Shown in pieces: positions 1 through 8,785 of a DNA stretch of 64,000 bases. The stretch's first letter is position 1. The number at the start of each line of letters is the position of its first letter. The notes under the pieces are model-generated. The model ran no database searches. It saw only the letters and a list, made by a program, of their open reading frames with translations, and had not been told where the DNA came from. A program made the translations under genes and the position numbers. Source of the stretch: Dictyobacter formicarum (GTDB lineage: Bacteria; Chloroflexota; Ktedonobacteria; Ktedonobacterales; Ktedonobacteraceae); NCBI RefSeq assembly GCF_016587435.1, contig NZ_BNJJ01000034.1, positions 1 through 64,000 of the forward strand. The letters are read 5' to 3'.

Positions 1-1347
1 GCCGAGCAGGGCGTGTTGTTCGAGCGTTGCTACGCGCCTAATATCCCGACCCATCCCAGTTTTACGACGATGCTGACGGGCAAGGAGGCTATCACCCATG
101 ATATTGTCAATATCGGTGGTGGTGTGCCGATTGCCGATGGTGTGCGTCTCCTGCCCGAGATTCTCAAGGAGCATGGATATGTGACGGCGGCCGTCGATAG
201 TATGGAGCGGCACTTTCCGCGTGGCTTTGATGAATATGTGACCTATGCCTGGGATCGCTCGGTGCCAACCGTGTTGCGTAAGGCTGAGACGGTCACGGAG
301 AAAGCATTGCCGGTGATTGAGCGACTGCGCGGTCAGGACCAGCCCTTCTTCCTGTTTCTGCATTACTGGGATCCCCATACACCCTACTTGCCACCGCCGG
401 GATATACGCACAAGTTTTATCCTGAGGGGCGTGATCCTTATGCTCTGGATAACCATAGCATGGATGAGGCCTGGAACTGGGAGCCGTTCCGCTGGTATTT
501 CCACGAATGGATGCCCGGCGTCACCGATTCCGAGTTCGTGATCAATCTCTATGACGGCGAAACCGCCTATATGGATGAGCATCTGCGCCGCATCTTTGCC
601 GCCCTGGCGCCTGTTCAGGAGGATACACTGGTCATTCTGACCGCCGACCATGGCGAGATCCTTGATGAGCAGCAGGGGTATTTTGACCACCATGGCCTTT
701 ATGAAGGGAATGTGCATGTGCCGTTGATCTTTTACTGGCCGCGGAAATTGCCAGCTGGTCGGCGCGTGCCTGGCTTTGTCCAGAATGTAGATCTGGCTCC
801 GACGCTGCTGGATCTGGTTGGTGTGTCCGATCGCGATGCCATGGAGGGCGTGAGCTTGCTGGCACCGATGTTCGGGTTGCGCGATGGTAACTATGATGAG
901 CTCTATCTGTCTGAGGCTACCTGGGAGGTCAAGCGGGCGATTCGCAATACGCGCTGGAAGCTGATTGACTCTATCGAGCCAGATCCGCATGGACGGCCGA
1001 TGCAGGAGTTGTTCGATCTACAAACAGACCCGCAGGAGCAGCACAATCTGATCAATGAGCAGCCGGACGTGGCTCGTGAGCTCAAGCAGCGATTGGACGC
1101 CTGGGTGGCCAAACGCTTGCAGGAAACCGGCCGTTCGATTGATCCTTTGCGCGTGCAGGGACACTGTGGCGTGAGAATTGGGACGCCCAGGCCTGGTGAA
1201 GTAGTTGGAGCCGGAGCCACGCCGCTGGCCGAGCGTGCTCATGGCATGGCGGCCACTATTCCTTCTCCCGAAGCGCTGACCGTACCCAATGAATTGCAGG
1301 ACGAGGACAAAGGAGTGCGCTTGCATGGCTATGTCAAAGATGAATAA
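1..1347 (+). CDS. Sulfatase-fold hydrolase, N-terminus cut by window edge
   Basis: The frame is open from base 1, so the start lies upstream; 448 residues are visible. It belongs to the alkaline phosphatase/sulfatase superfamily: a nucleophile loop PTHPSFTTMLTG, a HYWDPHTPY motif and a metal-site TADHGE followed by a DHHGLYEG segment. In true sulfatases the loop is C/S-x-P-S-R-x3-L-T-G, where Cys or Ser becomes formylglycine. Here that residue is Thr and the Arg is Phe, so a formylglycine sulfatase is unlikely; a phosphatase, phosphodiesterase or transferase role is inferred. The next gene begins inside its 3' end (23-bp overlap), which implies co-translation. Confidence 0.85.
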   Translation, partial: AEQGVLFERCYAPNIPTHPSFTTMLTGKEAITHDIVNIGGGVPIADGVRLLPEILKEHGYVTAAVDSMERHFPRGFDEYVTYAWDRSVPTVLRKAETVTEKALPVIERLRGQDQPFFLFLHYWDPHTPYLPPPGYTHKFYPEGRDPYALDNHSMDEAWNWEPFRWYFHEWMPGVTDSEFVINLYDGETAYMDEHLRRIFAALAPVQEDTLVILTADHGEILDEQQGYFDHHGLYEGNVHVPLIFYWPRKLPAGRRVPGFVQNVDLAPTLLDLVGVSDRDAMEGVSLLAPMFGLRDGNYDELYLSEATWEVKRAIRNTRWKLIDSIEPDPHGRPMQELFDLQTDPQEQHNLINEQPDVARELKQRLDAWVAKRLQETGRSIDPLRVQGHCGVRIGTPRPGEVVGAGATPLAERAHGMAATIPSPEALTVPNELQDEDKGVRLHGYVKDE

Positions 1348-2392
1348 GCTACCGGATGCGCTCCGTCTGGGCGTTATCAGTTTTGCCCATGCCCATATTA
1401 ATGCTTATCTGGATACACTTCGGCATTTTGATGATGCCGAAGTGGTTGCTGGTTGGGATGCTGATCAGGCGCGTGGCCGTGCGCAGTGTCAGAAATATGG
1501 TCTGGATTTTGAGGCGGATCTTGACCATCTCTTACAACGCTCAGATATCGATGCGGTCTTTGTGACCAGCCCGACCAATCAGCATGCAGCCCATGTCCTG
1601 GCCGCTGCTCAGGCCGGTAAGCATATCCTGTTGCAGAAGCCGATGGCGCTGACTCTGGACGATTGCGATACTATCATTGCTGCAGTGCAGCGCTATGGCA
1701 TCAAGTTCAGCCTGTGCTATCAGATGCGAGCGGATCCGGTTAACCAGAAGATCAAAGCACTGCTGGACGAAGGCGCCCTGGGCAATATTGCCATTGTGCG
1801 CCGCCGCCATGCGATCGGGGTCCTGCTCAATCCTGATTTTGCGCGACCTGATAACTGGCATATCGATCCCGTTCAGAACATGGGCATGTTCATGGATGAT
1901 GCTTCTCATGCCGCCGACTGGTTTTACTGGATGCTGGGGCGGCCTACCAGCGTCATTGCCGAGATCGATAATGTGGTGACAACCGTAGCGCCGGACGATA
2001 ACGGGGTGGCGATCTACCGCTTTAGCAAGCGCGAGATGGGCATTTTGCTTAATAGCTCGACCATGCTGGCGGCCACCTCAACAACCGAGATCTACGGCGA
2101 CAAAGGAACATTGATCCAGGATTATGGCGACCTGGTCTCTTCATCCTTGCCACGACCGCCAGGTGCGACGGCCCTCAAGCTCTATCGAGCTGGCGCCGCC
2201 GATTGGGAACGCTTTGATTTTCCGGCTGATGTGCCGCATGGTAATCGCATTCGGGCTGTGCCTCGTCCGCTGATCGACTATCTGCGCGGCCAGGCCGGTC
2301 CCCTGGCCAGCGCTGAAGATGGACGAGTATGCATCGAGATGGTGCTGGGTGCTTATCAAGCAGCACGCGAAGGACGGCGGATCTCGCTATAG
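1325..2392 (+). CDS. Gfo/Idh/MocA family oxidoreductase
   Basis: A 355-aa NAD(P)-dependent sugar or cyclitol dehydrogenase of the Gfo/Idh/MocA family. The N-terminal Rossmann segment (LRLGVISFAHAHINAY) is followed by the typical SDIDAVFVTSPTNQHAAHV and GKHILLQKPMALT motifs; the EKP-type catalytic Lys is in LQKP. The ATG at 1325 is preferred over an upstream in-frame start because AAAGGAG lies at 1309-1315, 9 nt before it. It overlaps the end of the preceding sulfatase-like gene. Together with the second sulfatase-like gene it suggests a small pathway for a modified sugar, but the substrate cannot be read from sequence. Confidence 0.9.
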   Translation: MAMSKMNKLPDALRLGVISFAHAHINAYLDTLRHFDDAEVVAGWDADQARGRAQCQKYGLDFEADLDHLLQRSDIDAVFVTSPTNQHAAHVLAAAQAGKHILLQKPMALTLDDCDTIIAAVQRYGIKFSLCYQMRADPVNQKIKALLDEGALGNIAIVRRRHAIGVLLNPDFARPDNWHIDPVQNMGMFMDDASHAADWFYWMLGRPTSVIAEIDNVVTTVAPDDNGVAIYRFSKREMGILLNSSTMLAATSTTEIYGDKGTLIQDYGDLVSSSLPRPPGATALKLYRAGAADWERFDFPADVPHGNRIRAVPRPLIDYLRGQAGPLASAEDGRVCIEMVLGAYQAAREGRRISL

Positions 2393-2419
2393 GCGCGCCC
2401 TCTGCGGGCAATGCATTTT

Positions 2420-2672
2420 AAGGAAACCCATAGGTTCGGAGCTTGCCTCCGATTGTCGCCCGCCGCAGCGTGGCGGCCCTGTTCCCTCGTCGTTCGGTCC
2501 CTCGTGGCGGTTTCTGTACCCACAAGCGAAGGTTCCTTTTGGGCACCACGTAGGGCCACGTGATGGTGGAAAGCTATGCTTTATATCTGGGATACAGGGC
2601 CCCACAAATGGTGGGGCAAGCGACCGCGAGGGTCGCAAGCTACGCATCGCTTTTCTTGTTGTTTTCTCTTCC
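2420..2672. repeat. Composite palindromic element, copy R1
   Basis: Fills the gap between two genes. The left end (2427-2454) is a TAGGTTC hairpin unit with stem CGGAG, loop CTTGC and stem CTCCG. The right end (about 2615-2672) carries an inverted unit followed by a segment whose complement reads AAAACAACAAGAAAAGCG. The internal blocks GCCGCAGCGTGGCGGCCCTG (from about 2462) and CAGGGCCCCACAAA (2595 on) recur in the same order at 35787 and 35934. No coding function is seen. Confidence 0.7.
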
Positions 2673-2726
2673 ACCTATCTGTATTTTCGCTATTCTTGCT
2701 GCCGTCTAATCAAGAGAGGATAAAGT

Positions 2727-4094
2727 ATGACCGTTTCATCGAAGTTGCCCAACATTGTGGTTGTGGCGATCGATAGTCTGCGTGCTGACCACCTGGGATG
2801 TTATGGTTATGCGCGACCAACTTCACCGTATATTGATGCCCTGGCCGCTGAAAGCCAGGTTTTTGAACAGGCATTTGCCGCTGGTATCCCGACCATGCCC
2901 TCCTTTACTACCCTCTACACCGGACTGCATCCGTATCGCCATGGCGTAGTATCGCATACGGGTCAGCGCCGCCTGGCTTCTTCGATCCAGATGCTCCCCC
3001 AGCTGCTTAAGCAGCGTGGTTATGTGACGGCGGCCTGCGATAACCTGGCAGTGCAGGGCGAGGGACGTGGCAGCTGGTTTGCGCGTGGCTATGATTATTA
3101 TTCTGGCTTTCTCTACAAACCTTTCGGCGATCAGAGCCAGCAGTTGACCGACCGGGCCCTCAGTCTATTGCACGAATATGCTGATCAGCCGTTGTTCTTG
3201 TTTCTGCATTATTGGGACCCCCACACGCCTTATGCCCCCTTGCCACCCTATGACACGATGCATTATGAACCTGGCTCTGGCCCCATTGACCTGGCCGAGG
3301 TGCGCAAACTTCAGCCGGAATACTACAACGCTTTTCTGGGAGATATGCACTTGCGTCATCCAGATGACTATGCTTATGTGGTGGCCCAGTATGATGGTGA
3401 GATTAGCCAGGTGGATGTTGAGGTTGGTCGACTGGTGCAGTTTCTCAAGGCGCTGGCTTTATGGGAGAATACTATTTTTGTGTTGCTTTCCGATCATGGG
3501 GAATGCTTTGGTGAGGGCGACTTCTATTTTGATCACCATGGTTTGTACGATGCTGTGACCCGTATTGCCTTCATGCTGCATCGGCCCGGACAGCCAGCCG
3601 GACGTATCGATCCTATGGTCTCACACCTGGATATTGTGCCTACGTTGGGAGAACTGGTTGGCCTACCCTCCCTACCATATGCCCTGGATGGGAGGAGCCT
3701 GCTACCATTGCTGAACGGTTCGACGTCCACATCACCACATCCCTATATCGTCTCCATTGAGTCTTCGCGTCAGGCCTCAATCGCCTTGCGTACCTCCGAA
3801 TGGAAGGTTATTCTACCCATCGTAGAGGACCTGCATGGCCAGCCGTTGCCCGACTTCTATGGCAGGCAACGCTCGCCTGCCCCGCTGCTTTTCGATCTGC
3901 GCCACGATCCCGCTGAGCAGCATGACCTCAGCCAGCAGCAGCCGGAGAAGCTATCCGAAATGCTCGACTTGCTTCGTAACTGGCGCGCGCGCATGTCAAT
4001 GATCACCGGAGAGCCCGATCCCATTCAGGCGCAAGGTCTAAGCCTATCCTACGAACGCTTCATGAAGCGCCTGTTGGCCCGAAAAAAATCTTAG
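2727..4094 (+). CDS. Sulfatase-fold hydrolase with Thr nucleophile position
   Basis: A complete 455-aa paralogue of the protein at the window start. The N-terminus has the metal-site AIDSLRADHLGCYGYARPT (Asp16), then PTMPSFTTLYTG with Thr56 where sulfatases have Cys or Ser and Phe60 where they have Arg, then HYWDPHTPYAP and LSDHGECFGEG. There is no signal peptide, so it is probably cytoplasmic. AGAGAGGA ends 8 nt before the ATG. It is separated from the upstream oxidoreductase by a repeat element, which may place it under its own promoter. A phospho- or phosphonate-ester substrate fits a Thr nucleophile better than a sulfate ester (inference). Confidence 0.88.
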   Translation: MTVSSKLPNIVVVAIDSLRADHLGCYGYARPTSPYIDALAAESQVFEQAFAAGIPTMPSFTTLYTGLHPYRHGVVSHTGQRRLASSIQMLPQLLKQRGYVTAACDNLAVQGEGRGSWFARGYDYYSGFLYKPFGDQSQQLTDRALSLLHEYADQPLFLFLHYWDPHTPYAPLPPYDTMHYEPGSGPIDLAEVRKLQPEYYNAFLGDMHLRHPDDYAYVVAQYDGEISQVDVEVGRLVQFLKALALWENTIFVLLSDHGECFGEGDFYFDHHGLYDAVTRIAFMLHRPGQPAGRIDPMVSHLDIVPTLGELVGLPSLPYALDGRSLLPLLNGSTSTSPHPYIVSIESSRQASIALRTSEWKVILPIVEDLHGQPLPDFYGRQRSPAPLLFDLRHDPAEQHDLSQQQPEKLSEMLDLLRNWRARMSMITGEPDPIQAQGLSLSYERFMKRLLARKKS

Positions 4095-4155
4095 ATTCAT
4101 TGATGCCTATTTTTGTGTTTTTGTACAGTTCCATAGGTGCTGAGCTCAAAAGAAG

Positions 4156-4212
4156 TTTTTATGTTGGGTGCAAAACATATGCAAAGCGCACGTTTTGCAC
4201 CCAACATAAAAA
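4156..4212. terminator. Long hairpin between convergent genes
   Basis: Perfect 21-bp arms (4156-4176 and 4192-4212) beginning with TTTTTATG and ending with CATAAAAA surround a 15-nt loop. It lies between the 3' ends of two convergent genes and has T tracts on both strands, so it can act as a bidirectional terminator. The flank TAGGTGC...CTCAAAAGAAG (from 4135) resembles the module that precedes the palindromes at 9964, 29783 and 46641. Confidence 0.7.
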
Positions 4213-4320
4213 AGATTGGGGACGCCTGCGTTTCCCAGGCTCAGGGGTGCTCTGATGGGTAATGCTGATCCCAGCCAATGCTGGCTGGGATCAAGAATGA
4301 GTTATCGCGATATGACAGGT

Positions 4321-5823
4321 TCAGGCACTGGCCTGGGCAATAACCTCTTCATCATTGGTGTCACTTTTGACGTAATGTTGTCCCGCAAAGAAAAGCGCGA
4401 CACCGATCAGCAGAGAAATGAGGCCAATACCGCCAATCCAGAGTAACCACTGCGTGTATGAGATCAAGCTTGTCCAGGGGCCGGTAAAGGTGACATAGAT
4501 GCCAACTGCGCTGGCTATCAGACCCACGATCGAGCAGACATAGAAGACCCAGTCGGGTGCCAGACGGGCCCGCCCGAAGTCTGCATGATACTTGCTGCGA
4601 ATGATGATCACGTCAATAAAGAGGATGACCATGGAGACGCACCAGATGACAGTGACGGCGGCCTGCAAGATATCATAGATGACGGTGGAGAGGTCAGCGG
4701 GCTTCAGACCGGTGTTGAGGGCATAGGGAGTGATGACAAAAGTCACGACGGTGAAGAAAGCCGCAATGATGGTCTGCGTTAATACCGCTACCCAGGGCAC
4801 CTTATTGGCATTGACGCGGCTAATGACCGCTGGCATGCGGCGGTCGAGTCCCGAGACAAAGAGCAGGCGCCCGAACGAGTAATTGTAGACGGCGGTATTA
4901 AACAGGAAGAAGCCAATAAAGATAATGTTCACAATGACTCCCAGGATGGGCCCGACTGCCCCAAAACTGGACTTGACCGCCTGGGCGATGGCGGATGGAC
5001 TGCCCTGGGCACTCACCGGAGTGACGGCGGTCATTACTCCAAATGTGACTAGCAGGTAGCCCGCGATTACGACAGCCGAGCCCCACAGTAGATAACGCGT
5101 GATCGAGCGTGGATGGGTGATCTCCACGCCCATATTCAGCGGAACTTCAACGCCTAGCAGGGCCAGGATGACCGTTCCATAGAAGGTCCAATTTGAAGAT
5201 ACGGGCAGCCAGTTGTGCCCTGCATAGTCCACAGGCGCAGGATGCCTACTAAAGATGGCCAGCAGCCCGGCCAGTCCGACCAGCAGGATGGCGCCTCCGT
5301 AAGCTACAAAGACCACGTTGACGAAATTCTGGGTGACACGGAAACGCAAAACGGAGAGGATGAATGAGAAGACTATGACCAGTAATATGATTAGCCCTTG
5401 TTGCCAGGGCTCAGTTAGCCATCTGCTGTTCAACTGCTGGAGCAATGATACCACGCCATCTCCTGTGGCGATCATCACCAGAATACCGGGCCACCAGGCG
5501 CAGAAGCCGGCAAAGAAACCCATGAAAGATCCGAAGGCTTTGTTGGTCCAGATATAGATTGAGCCTTCGTTGGGGAACATCAGGCCGAGTTGTCCGGTAA
5601 CGATCGCGCCAGGGATGAGGAAGGTAATAAAGCCAAGCGCCCAGTAGATATATGCTGAGGGTCCGGCGCTGCCTGCCACCACGGCTCCATTGCTGGCAAA
5701 GAGCACGATGGCTACAAAGATGGCTACCATATCAAAAGAATTAAGAACTTTGGGGAGGAGGCCGCCAGCGATACGCTCTGAACGTAAGGTTACACCAGAT
5801 ACATGGTCTGAATTGGTTTCCAT
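4321..5823 (-). CDS. APC family amino acid permease
   Basis: A 500-aa polytopic membrane protein with about 12 hydrophobic segments. The conserved APC start (GLLPKVLNSFDMVAIFVAIVLFASN) is followed by TM1-TM2 glycine-rich stretches and a LMFPNEGSIYIWTNKAFGSF segment typical of amino-acid/polyamine/organocation permeases. The C-terminus is short and cytoplasmic. It is transcribed alone, convergent with the sulfatase-like gene. The general layout is compatible with the glutamate:GABA antiporter branch, and a glutamate decarboxylase and a gamma-glutamyl-GABA hydrolase occur elsewhere in the window, but the substrate is not determined. Confidence 0.87.
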   Translation of the reverse strand: METNSDHVSGVTLRSERIAGGLLPKVLNSFDMVAIFVAIVLFASNGAVVAGSAGPSAYIYWALGFITFLIPGAIVTGQLGLMFPNEGSIYIWTNKAFGSFMGFFAGFCAWWPGILVMIATGDGVVSLLQQLNSRWLTEPWQQGLIILLVIVFSFILSVLRFRVTQNFVNVVFVAYGGAILLVGLAGLLAIFSRHPAPVDYAGHNWLPVSSNWTFYGTVILALLGVEVPLNMGVEITHPRSITRYLLWGSAVVIAGYLLVTFGVMTAVTPVSAQGSPSAIAQAVKSSFGAVGPILGVIVNIIFIGFFLFNTAVYNYSFGRLLFVSGLDRRMPAVISRVNANKVPWVAVLTQTIIAAFFTVVTFVITPYALNTGLKPADLSTVIYDILQAAVTVIWCVSMVILFIDVIIIRSKYHADFGRARLAPDWVFYVCSIVGLIASAVGIYVTFTGPWTSLISYTQWLLWIGGIGLISLLIGVALFFAGQHYVKSDTNDEEVIAQASA

Positions 5824-6100
5824 GGAATATCAGCCCGCCTTTCAGCTTTTCAAAAATACTGTATCAGTTCGTTATGTAAACGATACGCAATGATATGTCT
5901 CAAGCATATCATTGTTTTGCTGAAGTATATGAGGTTTAGTGTATTCCCGTTGAACTTATGAAGCGCATGTGTACTTATTGTTTTCAATATTAACATGTTG
6001 CTAGCTCCAATTTCAATTTAAAGTTATGCCTCATTCCTTGCCAGGAAATACAACAGAAAAATGATGCACAAAAATGTGACCATGTAGCAAATATTAGCAA

Positions 6101-6129
6101 TTGGCAAACACTTTATTATATCGTACAAT
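6101..6129 (+). promoter_or_regulatory. Sigma-70-like promoter for the acetate-type transporter
   Basis: TTGGCA at 6101-6106 and TACAAT at 6124-6129 are separated by exactly 17 nt in an AT-rich stretch. Transcription would start near 6136 and leave a 5' leader of about 235 nt before the ATG at 6371. That leader contains a small hairpin GATCCTTCAAACGGATC. The rest of the 547-bp gap (5824-6370) shows no coding signal. Confidence 0.5.
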
Positions 6130-6370
6130 AGTATATGGCGGGAATTATGATAGTTAGCGTGATCCTTCAAACGGATCATGTGAAAGGAGGCCACCAGGCA
6201 CGGGAATTATCAAAATGCCGTTTCTGTAATCTGTTCCACTTTACCTGTTTCACCCTTACTCAGCAGGTAACGATGCCTGTCTACTATGTCTGCGTGAAGA
6301 ATATCGCCTGCCCATAGTTTTGTGCAGCGATGTGTGTAAGAAACATGCTAGGAAAGGTGGGAACCATATT

Positions 6371-6958
6371 ATGGCCCGGTTTGCTTTAAAAAACGAGGCT
6401 GCAACAGAAGAGGTTGCGGCTGCGGTAAATCCTGCTCCTCTCGGATTGTGTGCTTTTGCCTTGACTACGTTTGTCTTGAGTGCGGCTAACGCTAATTTGT
6501 TTACTGGTGCTGGTATTGTGATCGGTCTGGCCCTGTTCTATGGTGGCCTGGGGCAGTTACTGGCGGGCATGTGGGAATTCAGGATGGGCAACACCTTAGG
6601 TGCGACGGCATTCACATCATATGGTGCTTTCTGGCTGGCTGTGGCGGCCACCTTGCAACTCAAGTTAATTCCCAACAATACCGCTCTTGGCTTTTTCTTT
6701 CTCGGTTGGACGATCTTTACCGGCCTTATGTTTATTGCTTCCTTGCGCAGTAACTTCGCATTAATGGGTGTGTTTTTATTCCTGTTCCTTACCCTCCTGG
6801 CCCTGACTATTGGCGCGCTGGGTGGTGGATCCGCCTTTAATGTTATTGGTGGTTGGCTTGGTATTATCACAGCGCTTGTTGCCTGGTACACGGCCCTGGC
6901 AGGACTATTGACGACCGTTAAGGCACCTTTTGGATTGCCTGTTGGCCCTCGATCCTGA
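6371..6958 (+). CDS. GPR1/FUN34/YaaH family acetate/succinate-type transporter
   Basis: A 195-aa membrane protein with six hydrophobic segments. The family signature NPAPLGLCAFALTTFVLS is near the N-terminus, followed by the YGGLGQLLAGMWEFRMGNTLGAT segment typical of SatP/YaaH/Ato1 monocarboxylate transporters. The known role of the family is proton-coupled or channel-like uptake of acetate and succinate. The ATG at 6371 was chosen because GGAAAGGTGG lies about 10 nt upstream; an earlier in-frame ATG at 6320 lacks such a site. It is monocistronic with a long leader. Confidence 0.88.
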   Translation: MARFALKNEAATEEVAAAVNPAPLGLCAFALTTFVLSAANANLFTGAGIVIGLALFYGGLGQLLAGMWEFRMGNTLGATAFTSYGAFWLAVAATLQLKLIPNNTALGFFFLGWTIFTGLMFIASLRSNFALMGVFLFLFLTLLALTIGALGGGSAFNVIGGWLGIITALVAWYTALAGLLTTVKAPFGLPVGPRS

Positions 6959-7132
6959 AACGCTGACGCCATCTAACTGTCCCGTTGTAGTCTGGATGCT
7001 ATGAACTTCTGATCGCCCAATGACGAGCGCGGCAAGTACAGCAGCATATGAATAGCGCTATTTGAGATGCAAGCAGGCTAGCCGTCTATTGATACATCCA
7101 ATAGCACCTTCGTGCACACCTCAAGTAGCGCT

Positions 7133-7210
7133 AATAGGTTCGGCCCTTGCGGCCGATTTTGGCTTCACCACGATAACCTTGCCCATAGGTTCGGCCCTTG
7201 CGGCCGATAT
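7133..7210. repeat. Two direct TAGGTTC/CTTGC hairpin units
   Basis: Units at 7133-7160 and 7182-7208 share TAGGTTCGGCC-CTTGC-GGCCGA, a 6-bp stem with the CTTGC loop, 49 bp apart. The 904-bp gap 6959-7862 that holds them has no convincing gene; short reading frames there lack ribosome-binding sites. Confidence 0.75.
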
Positions 7211-7456
7211 ATTTTGCTTTTGGATTAGCTCCAGACCCATCCATTTCATCAGACCTTCTTATCCTGGATAAGGTATATTCCTTGATTGGTGATTAATTAC
7301 GCAGTGGAATTGTGCATCACTGCATAGCTGCTCTATGTTAATCTGAAGGTGTCAGAAAAAATTCTCAAACGTTCACCGATATGTGATCATTCAACGTTAT
7401 ATTCAATATACTTTGAATTAGTGTTCCGGTTGCGCTTTGCGCATCTATTGCTAATA

Positions 7457-7485
7457 TTGACGTGGCTACTTATTCCTGTTATACG
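7457..7485 (+). promoter_or_regulatory. Possible promoter upstream of the GABA hydrolase gene
   Basis: TTGACG (7457-7462) and TATACG (7480-7485) are 17 nt apart in AT-rich DNA. It lies about 375 nt before the start codon, so a closer promoter may exist; TTGACA at 7575 is another candidate -35 box. Confidence 0.3.
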
Positions 7486-7862
7486 ATCTAACATTTGTTA
7501 ATGTATATGTATCACAACATAATCACGAATACTTTACATTGTTTTGTGGAAACGTACAAAAAAGTCCTGGGCGCTTGACAAGCCAGATTAGTCGACTGTA
7601 AAACAATAGTAAGTATAAATTTCCTCAGTACGAATTCTGAAAAAAGTCACTGACGACGCGGATCTATTGTACGTATCTTCTAAGTTTAGTTGTAAACTCT
7701 TAGCGTTTTCTGGTTTGTTGTCCATATATTTGGAAGCAGCAGTGGTAGGGATGGGTGTTCTCCAGCACATATGTAGTTGCCTGTGTCGCGTTTAAAAGCT
7801 ATCCGCAAGGAATAATCAAGAACGCTATTATGTTATCAAAAATATAGATAGGAGTGGTGAGA

Positions 7863-8636
7863 ATGCGACCATTAATTGGTATACCGAGTCGAACTGGGGT
7901 TAGAGGTGAAAATGCCGAAAAACCTGTATATTATAGCAATCAATCTTATATTCATGCGGTGGAGAGTGCGGGGGGAGTGCCTATTATTATTCCTATTATG
8001 AATGATTATGAGAGTCTCCGTTCGTTGCTTTCTCGCCTGGATGGCCTGTTACTTTCAGGGGGGATTGATGTACACCCCAGTGCATATAAAGAAGAAGTTA
8101 TTGCCGCTATTGATGAGACTGATCCGGTATTAGATAGATTAGAGCTGCACCTGGCTCGCTGGGCCTATCAAGAAGATATCCCCACACTTGGCATCTGCCG
8201 TGGCATGCAATTGATGAATGTCGCGCGCGGCGGTACCCTCTACCAGGATCTGGATACTGGTTATACTAATGGTTTACGACATGCCAACTGGCATTTACCT
8301 CGCAACCAGACGATCCATAGCGTGAGTATCGCGCCTGATAGCAGGATGCACCAGATTCTAGGTGCTGATAAGGTGTTGGTCAATAGCCTGCATCACCAGG
8401 CTGTCAAAAAGCTGGGTGATGGCATTATTGCCAGTGGCCTGGCGGAAGATGGTATTATAGAGTTAATGGAGATGCCTGAGCGTGCCTTTATGCTGGCTAC
8501 GCAGTGTCATCCAGAAGAACTTTATCGTGATAATGCTATCTGGTCACGCCTGTTTCGCGCATTTGTGGAAGCCTCCATCGATAAGATGAGCCAGCAATTG
8601 GGCGTGGTGTCACAGGTATGGTCGGCCAGCGCATAA
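7863..8636 (+). CDS. Gamma-glutamyl-gamma-aminobutyrate hydrolase-like class I amidotransferase
   Basis: A 257-aa protein of the peptidase C26 family (PuuD-like). The class I glutamine amidotransferase triad is visible: Cys112 in LGICRGMQLMN, and His216 and Glu218 in TQCHPEEL. The DGLLLSGGIDVHPSAY motif is typical of the PuuD branch, which releases GABA from gamma-glutamyl-GABA in putrescine breakdown. The ATG at 7863 was chosen because AGGAG ends 9 nt upstream; GTG codons at 7854 and 7857 sit too close to that site. It stands alone with a long AT-rich upstream gap. Confidence 0.88.
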   Translation: MRPLIGIPSRTGVRGENAEKPVYYSNQSYIHAVESAGGVPIIIPIMNDYESLRSLLSRLDGLLLSGGIDVHPSAYKEEVIAAIDETDPVLDRLELHLARWAYQEDIPTLGICRGMQLMNVARGGTLYQDLDTGYTNGLRHANWHLPRNQTIHSVSIAPDSRMHQILGADKVLVNSLHHQAVKKLGDGIIASGLAEDGIIELMEMPERAFMLATQCHPEELYRDNAIWSRLFRAFVEASIDKMSQQLGVVSQVWSASA

Positions 8637-8671
8637 CAAAATCTCTGATTATTAAGCAATGATATACAATC

Positions 8672-8740
8672 GCAAATAAGACTCACGAAAGTGGGAAGAC
8701 AAAAATGTTGTCTACCGTTTTCGTGAGTCTTATTTATTGC
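8672..8740. terminator. Hairpin after the GABA hydrolase gene
   Basis: GCAAATAAGACTCACGAAA at 8672 pairs with TTTCGTGAGTCTTATTT near 8719-8735, with a shorter nested stem (GACAA/TTGTC). It lies 35 nt after the stop codon, before the convergent methyltransferase gene. Confidence 0.65.
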
Positions 8741-8785
8741 GCGTGTGGCTGTAAGGATGATAATGATGTCGCAGACTGGCTTGTC

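Noticed and set aside
2319..2723. Reading frames across the gap after the oxidoreductase
   Set aside because: They coincide with the R1 repeat; no family features or start sites.
6135..6317. Short frame upstream of the acetate-type transporter
   Set aside because: It begins just after the -10 box, lacks a ribosome site, and its composition is not protein-like.
7588..7770. Minus-strand frame in the gap before the GABA hydrolase
   Set aside because: AT-rich, no ribosome site, no recognisable content.
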